A stretch of 64,000 nt of DNA from Zingiber officinale. Its lineage: Eukaryota > Streptophyta > Magnoliopsida > Zingiberales > Zingiberaceae. The position numbers were made by a program, and so were the translations under genes. The number at the start of each line of letters is the position of its first letter. The first letter of the stretch is position 1. Positions 1-10,766 of the stretch are shown here, piece after piece. The stretch covers positions 115,115,794 through 115,179,793 of the forward strand of contig NC_055991.1 in the NCBI RefSeq assembly GCF_018446385.1, written 5' to 3'. Below the pieces are notes generated by a model, which made no database searches, was not told where the DNA came from, and worked only from the letters and a program-made list of their open reading frames with translations.

Positions 1-396
1 CCAACTCCTTGAACTATCACTTGTCAGCTAGTTTAGTAGAAAATAACATTATGTTGTGTTATCTACTATTGAAGCATGGTATATAGCAATGAGGGAATGT
101 GTAGTACAGTTATTATGGATGATACACACTTTAAAAAACTTTAAACTTAAACTATAAAAATGTAAAAACATTTATTGATAACATTAGTTCAATCAATTTA
201 ACCAAAAATCTAGTGCATCATTCAAGAACCAAACATATTAAAATTAAACATCACTTTATCAGGGATCATATTGTTAAAGGTAGCATTGAACTCAACTACA
301 TTAAGTCCAAGCCAAATCTAGCTGATATCTTTACAAAACCACTCCTTGAATCTAAATTTAGCAATTTACGATGATAATTAGGAATGTGCACGATAG
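1..396 (+). pseudogene. Ty1/copia RNase H tail, decayed (element A)
   Basis: Reading the plus strand with several frame changes gives the recognisable C-terminal end of a copia RNase H: the LLWMIHTL-like stretch, the 'N(P/L)VHHSRTKHI' stretch and the terminal 'ADIFTKPL' stretch. Each aligns by eye with the intact copy at about 9220-9510. It is riddled with stops and frameshifts. It is the 3' end of pol of an older element whose remainder lies beyond 14599, because the Sirevirus at 1451-14593 was inserted into it. The left part of this element is outside the window. Confidence 0.8.
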
Positions 397-1445
397 ATTA
401 GAACTTAATCTTTTATTTCATTTGCACTTGCAAGCAATTTTAAACTTTTAGGCTACTCCTATTTTACTTCTTTTTTGTTGAAAATCGCCATTTTTCTAGT
501 ATTTCAAAATCTGTTATCGACTTAGCCTAGGTTTTCCTTTAGACAACATAATCCTATAGCTTTAGCAACCAGCATCTCATAAGCATGTTTAGGTTACCTT
601 GCTTGTGTATTCAAAAACATAGAATGGTGTCAGATGCTTAGGACTTTGCCTGGACTTCAGATGCTTATATTAGTGTATCAAAAAAAGTCTGTGTGTTAAA
701 TACCAAAAATACATTGATCAAGTTAAGTGGCCCATCTTAGTGAATAACAAGCTAGATTAACATACTTAATTTAACTAACCAAGTGAACATTGCTATCTTC
801 TAGTAGTTAATTAGTAAGTCCAAGTTAGATATTTAAGGATAATTTCTAGATGAATACTAATTTTAAAAGTAATATTAGGTTAAGTGGATGGATATTTGAA
901 AATTAATTTCAAAGTGTCTTACTTTGGGAAATTTTTTAAATTGCAAAGTATTTTGAAAAATGTTGACTAGTTCCTTGAAAACCCATTACTTATTTTAAAA
1001 AAAATACTTTAAAATACTTGAATTTTGGGTTAAAAAATACTTTGATAAGTAGTTTGACAAATTTTTTAACACTTTCATATTTGCCTTTGCAAATGAGTTT
1101 CAAAATTCATGCACAATTTTATGTTCACTTTGAAAATATTTTCAAAATTATTTTCAAAATATTTTCAAAATTATTTTAAAAATATTTTCAAAATTACTTT
1201 CATTACTTTATAAATTGTTTTGTAAAATTTACCTTTAAAACTTGCTTCAAAAAATGTGTTAACTTTAAAATTTCTTTAAAAAATTATTTTTCAAATATGT
1301 TTGTGAAAAATGCTTGAATATTTATGTTGTATATAGTGCTTAGAAACCTTTAAAATTTATTGCTTGATATGCTTACTTGATCTATTTACCTTTGAAAAGT
1401 TTTATACTTTGTTGCATATTTTTGATTAATGTCAAAGGAGAAGAA
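397..1445 (+). other. AT-rich 3' untranslated region of element A
   Basis: About 1 kb of AT-rich sequence with runs such as 'ttttcaaaattatttt' repeated around 1130-1200. It holds no ORF of note. It is the stretch between pol and the polypurine tract of element A, interrupted at 1446-1450 (taagg) by the Sirevirus and continued at 14599-14787. Confidence 0.6.
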
Positions 1446-1689
1446 TAAGGTGTTGATACAGTCTGACCTGGCTGTTGTTTTGATGTTGACACTGATTTAA
1501 GTTTGTATCAGATATTAATCAAACTCAGACTGACTACTGATCGAGGTTGATCCATTGGGAGGGAAAGTCCTGGTGAGTGAAGCCAGGCAAGGGAAATCCA
1601 GATGGGTCAAGGTTGACAAGGCATCTGGTGAAAAGTCCAAGCAGGGAGCTTGGCATGGGAAAAGTCCAAGTATGGAGACTTGGCACGGA

Positions 1690-1880
1690 GTGGTCAGAGA
1701 GGGCTCGGTAGCTCGTTCTCTGGACCGGACAAAGTCGGAGAGGGCTCGGTAGCTCGTTCTCCGGACTAGGTCAGAGAGGGCTCGGTAGCTCGTTCTCTGG
1801 ACCGGACGAAGTCGGAGAGGGCTCGGTAGCTCGTTCTCCGGACTAGGTCAGAGAGGGCTCGGTAGCTCGTTCTCAAGACC
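1690..1880 (+). repeat. Tandem repeat in 5' LTR
   Basis: A core 'gagagggctcggtagctcg' recurs every ~35 bp, in pairs that alternate 'ggaccggac' and 'ggactaggtc' spacers (~70-bp unit). The 3' LTR has the same array at about 12915-13170 with more units and one truncated unit, so the array changes length between the two LTRs of a single element. Confidence 0.85.
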
Positions 1881-1904
1881 AATCCCAATATCACATGGGC
1901 GTTG

Positions 1905-2370
1905 GATCGGTCAACAGACCGATCCAGTGGGATTTTGTTTTCCTGATCGGTGCACAGACCGATCTGGTGAAACTATGTTTGCTGATCGGTCTGGCGACCG
2001 ATCAGGAAACACTCAGTAGCACACTGAGTGTAACCTGATCGGTCTGTAGACCGATCAGGAAACACTCAGTAGCCTACTGAGTGTAATCTGATCGGTCTGT
2101 AGACCGATCAGGAGATGATGTCGCGAGAAGGAAAAAGGCAGTGGATCGGTCCGTGGACCGATCCATATGAACCCTGATCGGTCTGTCGGACCGATCAGGT
2201 CATATCCTGATCGGTCTCCAGACCGATCAGGTGACGATCTCAGGAGTGCGAGGAACCGCACCCATTAAACCCTGATCGGTCTGTCGACCGATCAGGCCAT
2301 ACCCTGATCGGTCTTCACGACCGATCAGAGTTCAATCCAAAGGTGTGGATCGGTCCGCTGACCGATCCAC
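1905..2370 (+). promoter_or_regulatory. Cluster of GATCGGTC/GACCGATC palindromes in 5' LTR
   Basis: About ten inverted repeats with arms (ct)gatcggtc and gaccgatc(ag), separated by a 2-6 nt centre, lie in under 500 bp. Such palindrome clusters in LTRs are a known Sirevirus signature and are presumed cis-regulatory. The same cluster is in the 3' LTR (about 13197-13640), and a third cluster lies inside the element (about 10350-10565). Confidence 0.8.
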
Positions 2371-3001
2371 CACACTGTCTGCACACACTGTCAGTTTCTG
2401 CTGATTTCTGATTCGTTTGTTATACGTCTGATCTAACATCTGCTTGTGAGCTTTTTGAGTAACAGGTTGCAGGTACCATGGTGATGCTTTAATTCAAATC
2501 AATGACTATCAAAGGAATAAAACAAAATGGTTTTTCCACTGGTTATCGCTGCAGATTGTGCAAAAGAAGCGTCAACGTTCACTGGCTTGTTCAGTTGGCT
2601 CACTGGCTGCAATCAGCTTGACTCTTCCTCATTGGTTCGAGTTCAGAGACACCAGTGAAGACCAAGGATGGTATTGGTGTGAGCTCAGATAATCAGATGA
2701 GGAAGAAGCGTGATTGGCGACGCCTGGTTCGGCGACAGTGATACGCTATTGGTTGACGTGATTCGATGCAGTGGTTTGGCTCTGGCTGAAGATAGCAAGA
2801 GAGCAGAGAAATAAGAAGGAGGCAAAAGAGAGGTTTGGTAGAATTCTTTCTTTGGAAGCAAACTCTTTGTCGACGTTCAAGCAAGGGTGTTTTGTGAAGC
2901 TCTTGGCTGTGAATCTACTTCTTCTTCACTCTCTGCATGCATTCATTGTGGCTGTAAGTTGATTGTGCATCCATAGTAGCCACAAAATTCTGTAAGTCTA
3001 A

Positions 3002-4384
3002 GGGGGCGTTTGGTTTAAATTTATCAATCGGAATGATAATGGGTTTGATTATGGAGTCAATGGGAATGGGAATTAGGATTGCATTATTAGCGTTTGGTTC
3101 AAAATCTGGAATGAATATGATTATAATTGATGATGTTTGTTTCGAATCAACATTAGTAATGAGAATCAAATAAATTTCCAATTTTATCCTTCCATGTTAG
3201 GTACATGTCCGACGTCTCCCCCTCCGTCGGCAGCAGCGACCATCCCGGCCGGTACCGCTTCAGCAACGCCTTCACTGCGTCTGCGCCGCCCTCGCACGCC
3301 AGCAGTCCGACGAGGCTCCGGAAGCACTCCCTCTCCAGAGCAAGCCGCTCGTTGCACATCGCCGGGAAGCTTTCTCCAGCATCTCGAAATAGGAGCCGTA
3401 GAACCACAGGCACTCCTCGAAGGACTCCATGAACTCGCTTGCGGCGCCGAAGTCCGCCTCGTCCTCCACTACGGTCAATACCCTCGGCCGCAGCACCGCC
3501 GCAGCCCGTAGGAACGAGTCCCGCGAATCCTCGCACCCGGCTCTCTGAAGAGCGCCGACGCAGTTCACCGCGACGACCTCCCCTTCGCGGAGCTCGAGCT
3601 TCTTGGGGCGCAGCGCGTCGATGAGGCGTGGCAGCGCGGGGGCAGCGATAGCCCGGAACTCAAGCGGCACGCCCATTAGCCGCGCGAACTTCTCGATGCG
3701 CCCTCCAATCTCGGCCACGACGCCAGCGGCAGTGGAGGAGACGACGGTGAGCCGGACGCGCGGGGCGTCTGCGCCGGCGCGTGAGGCGAGGGCCTCGAGG
3801 GAGCGTGGGCCACTGGGTGCAGAAGGTGTTGCTGATGTCGACGATGTGGAGAGCAGGCTCGCCGTCGAGGGCCTGGAGGAGGGCGCCGTTGGCGGCGACG
3901 TGGCCGAAAGTGGACCACGGGGCAGCCTCCTGGAACTTGAGGGCGAGGCGGCGGGTGGAGGCGAAGGAGACGGTGCGTTCGGCGACGGCGAGGGAGGTGC
4001 TGTAGTAGTGGTCATCGGAGGCTGTGGCTCGGCAGAAGAGGGCCTGCAGGAAGGCATAGGGGAGGTGCTGCTCGCAGTCGCCGTAGGGGGAGGCGAACTC
4101 GTTGAGCATCCAGAGGAGGCGGCGTTGGCGTCGTTCGAAGCAAAGAGGAGAGAAGGAGAGAAATGAGACGGGAAATTAGGTTAAGGGTATTTTTGGTATT
4201 AATGAGAAATTGTGATTGCTGCAAATACAGGAATGGGTGATTGAAGGGGTGGGGCACCGGAATAAGCCATTACCCACTAATAAGGAATCATTCCCTTATT
4301 TTCATTCCCATTGTTGTAATCCAAACATTAACATTGATTGCTATTCCCATTCCTTACCTCTATTCCCTTAAACCAAACGCCCCC
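3002..4384. mobile_element. PIF/Harbinger-like non-autonomous transposon carrying a gene fragment
   Basis: It has perfect 17-bp terminal inverted repeats: gggggcgtttggtttaa at 3002-3018 and its reverse complement at 4368-4384. A 3-bp TSD taa lies at 2999-3001 and 4385-4387. The 3' LTR of the same host element preserves the empty site (single taa near 14268), so the insertion is precise and younger than the retrotransposon. TIR style and TAA target are typical of PIF/Harbinger. There is no transposase. Subterminal 'aatgggaatggg'-type repeats flank a GC-rich internal segment (about 3190-4165) derived from a GRAS gene. This is a Pack-type element. Confidence 0.9.
3150..4165 (-). pseudogene. Captured SHORT-ROOT-like GRAS gene fragment, broken
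   Basis: On the minus strand, three overlapping frames together give most of a GRAS domain. They include '[14 protein letters not shown]' (end of the first leucine-rich region), 'FCRAT', '[19 protein letters not shown]' and '[17 protein letters not shown]' (VHIID-type motif). These are followed by '[10 protein letters not shown]', 'VVAVNCVGAL', 'RPRVLTVVEDEADF' (PFYRE region), 'SFPAMCNERLALERE' and 'LTWKDK'. The [12 protein letters not shown] motif points to the SHR branch of GRAS transcription factors rather than SCR or DELLA. At least two frameshifts separate the frames. The N-terminus and the start of the first leucine-rich region are absent, and the C-terminal SAW end is cut off at the transposon boundary near 3180. 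The GC content far exceeds that of the surroundings. Not a functional protein. Confidence 0.88.
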
Positions 4385-4715
4385 TAAGTCTTTTGCTTCA
4401 TTCTAAATCTGTTTTGAGACTTTGTGGGAGGTTTTCTCCACCGAGAAGGAGAAGTACTTAGCTGGAATCTGTCCGGGGGTTGATCTACCGAAAGATCAAG
4501 GGATCGTCCACCTTACGGACACGCCGAGGAGTAGGGGCAAGTTATCCCCGAACCTCGTACATCATTGTGTTAGTGGTGGTGCGTTTTTTCTTTGCATAAG
4601 TGTTTGTTTTGATTATTTCCGCTGTGCTAACAAATCTCTGTGTAGAAAGTTTGTTTTTGTTTTTAAAAAGGCTATTCACCCCCCCCCCCCTCTAGCCATC
4701 TAAGATCCCAACAAG

Positions 4716-4727
4716 TGGTATCAGAGC
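4716..4727 (+). other. Primer binding site (initiator Met tRNA)
   Basis: tggtatcagagc, two bases after the 5' LTR end, is the standard plant copia primer site, complementary to the 3' end of initiator methionine tRNA. Confidence 0.93.
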
Positions 4728-4770
4728 CTGGTGCTCTTCATTTCGGCTTAACAACCCAAAGAGCTAAACA

Positions 4771-6382
4771 ATGGCCATGAAGGAGGGATTCAGCACCAAC
4801 CGTCCACCCTATTTCTAGGGAGCAATACTGGAAAAGCCGCATGGAGTATTACCTCAAGACCGATATCTCCATGTGGTTTTCCGTCAAGGAGGGTTTTACA
4901 CCACCAAAAGATGAAGAAGGTAAGGAACTTGATTCGTCAAGATGGTCTACCGAACAACTCCGCAAAGCACAAGCCGATGCCAAGGCTATGGTCACCTTGC
5001 AATGTGGAATCGCCAAGGATCAACTCGTCAAGGTAGGTCCGTTCTCAAGTGCAAGAGACCTATGGAACAAACTCATCGAGCTCCAAGAGGGAACTCGAGA
5101 TTCTCGGATTGCCAAGAGGGACCTATTCTTGAATCAGCTTCAAAATCTAACCATGAAGGACAATGAAACGGTAAGTGAACTTCATGGGAGATTCAAGGAG
5201 ATCATTAATGGTCTACACTCGGTGGACGAACGAGTGGAGAATCGCGATCTAGTAAGGTATGCTCTAAAAGCTTTTCCTAGGAATGCCTTGTGGTCATCTA
5301 TGGTAGATGCCTACAAGGTATCCAAGGATCTTTCCATTGTTAAATTAGATGAATTTTTCTGTGAGATGGAACTTCATGAGCTTGCTAACAAAGGTTAAAA
5401 AGAGAAGGGTATTGCTTTGTTTGCAGGACCAAAGAGTAAGGATGGAAGAAGGAAGAAAGAAAAGGAGATTTCCTCATCCACCTCTTCCTCAGAATCCGAT
5501 GATGAAAGTGGATCATCATCAAGTGAGATGGCGAATTTCGTAAGAAGAGTCATGAGAAGGAGCAGGAGATACAAAGGAAAAGGTAAACCTAGTGAACAAA
5601 ATATTGACAAAACTAATGTTACATGTTATAAGTGCAGCAAAAAGGGACACTATCGAAGTGAGTGTCCAAAACTTAAGAAGAAGGAGGAACGAGCCAAAAA
5701 GAAGGAGGAAAGAGCCAAGAAGAAGAAGGCTCTCAAGGCCACTTGGGATGAGTCCTCATCAAGCTCATCGGAAGAAGAAGAGAAGATGGAAAAGAGCACA
5801 CGACAATTAGCACTCATGGCAAGGGAGGTTTCGGACTCCGAAAGTGAGGGAGATTCGAGCGACGCCTCAACCGCGGCTTCATCATCGTCGGATGATGAAG
5901 AGGTAACCTCTTCTCATATAGAAAAGTGTTATAAGACTATCACTCATTTATCTACATTGCTTAAAAAGTCAAAAACAGAAAATAAATCATTAAAAGAAGA
6001 AGTAGAGAACTTGAGAGCTCTTAGGGAAGATGAGGTTGATGACCTACATCTAGAGCTCCTTGAAGATGAAAACAAAGCCTTGAAGGATGAGGTTGAGAAA
6101 CTCAAGAAAATGCTTGAGAAATTCTCAACTAGCTCCAAGACATTAGACATGATTCTAAATGCCCAAAGGGCGGTCTACAACAAGGCTGGATTAGGATACC
6201 AACCTAAGGAGTCTAGCTTTATTTCTTTAGTGTCAAGAACCCAATTTCATAGATCGCATGTTTCTAGGGTTCATGAGCCTAGGAAGAAGGTAACAAAGGC
6301 ATGGGTGCCTAAGTCTTTCATTGTAGATGCATTAGGTCCCAAGATTTGGGTACCTAAAACATCTATCTTTCGTGTCTTGTAG
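4771..6382 (+). pseudogene. gag: Sirevirus gag, broken
   Basis: The reading frame likely begins at the atg at 4771. It is disrupted by a frame change and stop near 4815-4825, then runs from 4841 with a stop at 5396-5398 and another at 6380-6382. Visible parts: a UBN2/gag N-terminal region (LWNKLIELQEGT, about 5070-5105), a serine/acid-rich linker, a CCHC zinc knuckle (CYKCSKKGHYRSEC, about 5626-5667), lysine-rich and serine-rich tracts, and a long coiled coil (about 5930-6150). Gag would package element RNA. It is in the same frame as pol, separated only by the 6380 stop. A long gag with a coiled coil is usual for Sireviruses. Confidence 0.88.
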
Positions 6383-9300
6383 GCATTGGTCGAGGGGGAG
6401 CATCTATCAACTTGGTTTGTTGATAGTGGATGCTCCAAGCACATGACCGGGAACAAATCATTGTTTACAACCATTCAAAACAAAAGTAGAGGTAATGTGT
6501 CATTTGGTAACAATGGTAGTCTTAAGGTTGTAGGAGTTGGAGACATTCATATATCCGAATGTCTCCATATCAAGAATGTCCTTCTAGTCAAGGGGATGAC
6601 TTTTAATCTCCTAAGTGTCAGTCAATTGTGTGATACGGGTTACACAATTGAATTTCATTCAAGTCAATGTTTGGTTAAACACATTGACACACTTGACACG
6701 GTACTAGTAGGCACAAGGGTTGATAATATTTATCAAGTATCGTTTAAAAGTGCTACTAATGCTTTGATTAAGTGTTTCATGTCAAAAGAAGAAGAGTCTT
6801 GGCTTTGGCATAGAAGGTTGGCACATGTAAACATGAAGAACGTTCGGAAGTTGGCCAACAAAGGACTAGTACGAGGCTTACCAAGCATCAAGTACCAAAA
6901 GAACAAACTATGTGATACATGTCAAATGGGTAAGCAAACAAAAGCACCTCATAAAGGTAAAAGCACTATGAGTACATCTACTGCCTTAGACTTATTACAT
7001 ATGGACTTGTTTGATTGTAACAATGTTATTTCATTGAATGGTAGTAGATATTGTTTAGTAATTATTGATGATTTTACTAGATACACATGGACTTTCTTTT
7101 TGAAAACTAAGGATCAAACCATAGATATTTTTATTTCTTTTTGTAGAAGAAATGAAAAATCAACAACAATTAAAACCATTAGAAGTGATCATGGTGGTGA
7201 ATTTCAAAACCATAGGTTCTTAGAATTTTGTCAAGCAAAAGGGTATAGACATGAGTTCTCAACTCCAAGGACCCCACAGCAAAATGGGGTTGTGGAGAGA
7301 AAGAACCGAGTCTTGCAAGAGGCTGCACGAAGCATGCTTAATGAGTACTCACTACCGAGTTACTTGTGGGCTGAAGCTGTAAATACAGCGTGCTATGTGC
7401 AAAACCGAATATTGATACATAGGTTTTTAGGAAAGACCCCCCATGAACTTTGGTTTGGGAGACCCCCTACAATTAAACATCTTAGGGTGTTTGGTTGTAA
7501 GGTGTTTATCTTGAACACAAAGGATCATCTTGGGAAGTTCACGGCTAAGGCTGATGAAGGGATACTGGTCGGGTACTCTCTCACCAGCAAAGCCTATCGA
7601 GTCTACAACAATAGGACCAAATTGATTGAGGAGTCCTCAGATGTAGCGTTTGAAGAAATCCCCAACTCAAATGATCAATCAAGGGATGTAGGAGAAATTC
7701 AATTTGAACTTAGAAATCTAAGTTTGAATGATCAAAATGAAGAAAGAGTCGAGGTTGACTCTGATGACTATGAGCAAAGGTAACAAAGGGCTCCTGTTGA
7801 TCCCTTGCCTGATATTGAGTCCTTGCCTGTGCCTAGTGAGACCATTCATGAGGCACCATCAACACCAAGACAATTTAGGATAGCCACTAGTCATCCCCAA
7901 GACCAAATTGTGGGAGACATCCACCAAGGGGTTAGGACTAGGTCATTCTTTAGAAATGAGTCTAATGAAGTCGCATTGATTTCAGAGATTGAACCAAAAT
8001 TAGTTGATGAGGCATTACGCGATCCTGATTGGATCATAGCTATGCAAGATGAGTTAGGTCAATTTGAAAGGAGCCAAGTGTGGGACTTAGTTCCTAGACC
8101 TAAGAAGACCACCATTATTGGAACTAAATGGGTCTTCAAAAATAAGTTAAATCAAAAGGGAGAAGTTGTAAGAAACAAGGCAAGACTTGTAGCCAAGGGC
8201 TATAGTCAAGTCGAAGGTCTCGATTATGATGAGACTTATGCTCCCGTGGCCCGATTAGAGTCCATTCGTTTGATGCTAGCTTTTGCTGCACATAGAGGTT
8301 TCAAGCTCTATCAAATGGATGTTAAATCTGCCTTCTTAAATGGTTTCATTAAAGAAGAGGTCTGTGTTGAACAACCACCGGGGTTTGTGAGTACCGAAGC
8401 TCTAAACCACGTATACAAGCTCAAGAAAGCTCTCTATGGGCTTAAACAAGCACCTCGAGCATGGTACGAAAGGTTGTCAACTTACCTATTAGAAAAGGGC
8501 TTTGTAAGAGGCCAAATAGACCCAACACTATTTCTGCGTAGAGATGGTGAAAACATTTTTGTAGCCCAAGTGTATGTCGACGACATAATTTGTGGCTCAA
8601 ATAACAAGGGCTATTTGAATGAATTCATTTCTCACATGGAAAGTGAGTTTGAGATGAGTCTAGTAGGAGAATTGACATTCTTCCTCGGACTTGAAATCAA
8701 ACAAACTCGAGATGGAATTTATGTCCATCAGACAAAATACACTCAAGATATGCTTAGAAAATTCAATATGAGTGACTCTAAGGAAATGTCCACTCCAATG
8801 GCGACAAGCACTCGCCTTGACAATGATGAGAGTGGAAAACCAATTGATCTAACGCAATATAGAAGCATGATTGGTAGTCTTCTATATCTCACAGCTAGTC
8901 GACCGGACATACTTTTCGTTGTGGGCATGTGCGCTAGATATCAAGTCCGTGCCAAGGAATCTCATTTAATTGCAGTTAAGAGAATATTGAGATACCTTAA
9001 GGGCACAATTCGAGTAGGTCTATGGTACCCTCGTATGAGTCTTTTGACTTGATAGGCTATACCGATTCGACTATGCTTGGGTGCAAATTGGATCGGAAAA
9101 GCACTAGTGGGGGTTGCCAATTTTTAGGTTCATCTTTAGTTAGTTGGTCAAGTCGGAAGCAACATTGTGTTGCTCTCTCCACGACCGAGGCCGAATATAT
9201 TGCCATGGGAGAGAGTGTATCACAATTGTTGTGGATGATACACACCCTAGAGGATTATGGACTTTCTTATAAGGGTGTACAAGTGCTATGTGACAACATT

Positions 9301-9516
9301 AGCACGATCAACCTAACTAAAAATCCAGTCCATCATTCAAGGACCAAGCACATTGAAGTGCGTCATCACTTCATTAGAGATCACGTAGCTAGGGGTGACA
9401 TTGTGCTCACATATGTGGAGTCAAAGTCAAACCTAGCTGATATTTTCACCAAACCCCTTCCGGAGAATGAATTTAGTCATTTAAGGAGGGAATTGGGAAT
9501 GTGTTTGGCTCCTTAG
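6383..9516 (+). pseudogene. pol: Copia pol: protease, integrase, RT, RNase H (broken)
   Basis: The first part, to 7780, carries the protease DSG motif (WFVDSGCSKHMTG, about 6410), the gag-pre-integrase H-H-C-C finger (WHRRLAH ... CDTCQMG) and the integrase core. The integrase acidic residues lie in MDLFD, RSDHGGEF and NGVVERKNR. A stop at 7781-7783 interrupts the linker. The second part (7805-9052) is the reverse transcriptase with [10 protein letters not shown] and [13 protein letters not shown] frame change near 9035-9050 leads into RNase H (YTDS, STTEAEYIA, ADIFTKPLP), ending at 9516. Copia order and all domains are present. The lesions are few, fitting a young copy. Confidence 0.93.
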
Positions 9517-10766
9517 GTCATTAGAACTTCACCATGATCAATAAGGACTATTAAAATGACTAGAGTAATTGGGACAATAATTTGGGCAACTTGGGAACAT
9601 CTCACACAAACTATAAGGTTTAACAAAATACTTTTGTTTGCTAGAAATGGGGTGAGATGCTAGGATCAACCTAATTATTCAAAATGTATCATGCATCCCT
9701 TGAATAATTAGGTTGAAGAGACATTAATTGAGTATGGGGAAGGCCATTACATAATTCATGTGTATTTGGCTCCTAGATCTTACTCATATATTCCAACCAA
9801 GGAATCTTGGTTGGACTTTTGCCTAGAAATTTTCTAATCATGGTTGATGGTTGATGTGTTGATTGGTATTGTTGCTTGGTTCATGTCATGACTTTGATTG
9901 ATAAAACGATAGGTTATTAAAGGAAATAATAACAACTTGGATATATTTTGACAAACTTGAAACTAAACATAACAAGGATCAAGAATTTCAGCTTTCATAC
10001 CTTGTTTGAAAATTAGGACAAGTCGTTTATATTTTGACAAACTTGAACCTGATCATAGAGATGAGTTTAGCAAAAATATGTTTTGAACTCTTAAGGACCA
10101 AGAAGACAGAACTCCATATGGTTGGAGTTAGTGTGAGGTTTTAGGTTTGATAAGAATCTGAAACCTCAAGGCTATAAACAAGTTCAGACCATAACTTTTA
10201 GGTAAGAGTTATGCTTGTAGGTTCTAGGCTCTGAACATGGAAGTTTCCCTAGAGAAACTTCCACGAATTATCGAACACAAGTTACTGAAATTACAGCTTT
10301 CAGTTACTGGAATTACAACTTTCAGTTACTGAAATTACGGGAGAAATCAGACACTGATCGGTCTACGGACCGATCAAGTCAGCCTGGAACGCTACTGATC
10401 CCTTTCTGATCGGTCTACAGACCGATCAGAGAGATCCCTGATCGGTCCGGAGACCGATCAGATCAATTTGGCACAAAGCCACTGATCAATCTCTGATCGG
10501 TCTACCGACCGATCAGGAAGCTCGCTGATCGTACTGATCGTCTCCTGATCGGTCCGTGGACCGATCAGGAGGCTTCTGATACCTTCGGATTGGACAACCG
10601 TCCGATCATTTCTTCACTGTACACCCATCTAAACCCTTAAAATCTCCCGATCCTTTCTTTTCTTCGTTCACGCGAAACCCTAGTCGACTCTTCCCACCAG
10701 CCCACCCTTTCTCTTCTCTTTGCACGCCGAAGCTCTAGCCCTCGGAAGCCCTAGTCTAAAGTTCAA
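9517..10766 (+). other. Non-coding spacer between pol and the envelope-like ORF
   Basis: 1.25 kb with no sizeable ORF. The first 830 bp are AT-rich. The last ~190 bp (about 10575-10766) are CT-rich and contain 'gaaaccctag', resembling a plant 5' untranslated leader rather than retroelement spacer. Between them lies an internal palindrome cluster, listed separately. Confidence 0.7.
10350..10565 (+). promoter_or_regulatory. Internal cluster of five Sirevirus palindromes
   Basis: Five inverted repeats with the same arms as in the LTRs (ctgatcggtc ... gaccgatcag), at about 10353, 10407, 10439, 10495 and 10546. They sit about 200-400 bp upstream of the envelope-like ORF start. In the LTRs such clusters are thought to be regulatory; here they could mark an internal promoter. 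The position is observed, the role is inferred. Confidence 0.6.

Larger units (their letters stand above)
1451..4713 (+). repeat. Sirevirus 5' LTR, interrupted by a DNA transposon
   Basis: TG...CA-bounded LTR matching 12696-14593 along its whole length. About 1.88 kb remains after removing the 3002-4384 insertion and one taa copy. It contains a ~70-bp tandem repeat (about 1690-1880), a palindrome cluster (about 1905-2370) and a C-tract near 4680-4690 just before its end. Confidence 0.93.

Noticed and set aside
1905..2370. Regularly spaced palindromes resembling a CRISPR array
   Set aside because: Plant LTR context, variable spacing, no unique spacers of constant length; matches the known Sirevirus palindrome clusters.
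3603..4166. 187-codon plus-strand ORF
   Set aside because: Antisense shadow of the GC-rich captured GRAS fragment.
3002..4384. GRAS segment as a functional host gene
   Set aside because: Frameshifts, missing N-terminus and SAW end, and exact transposon termini around it.
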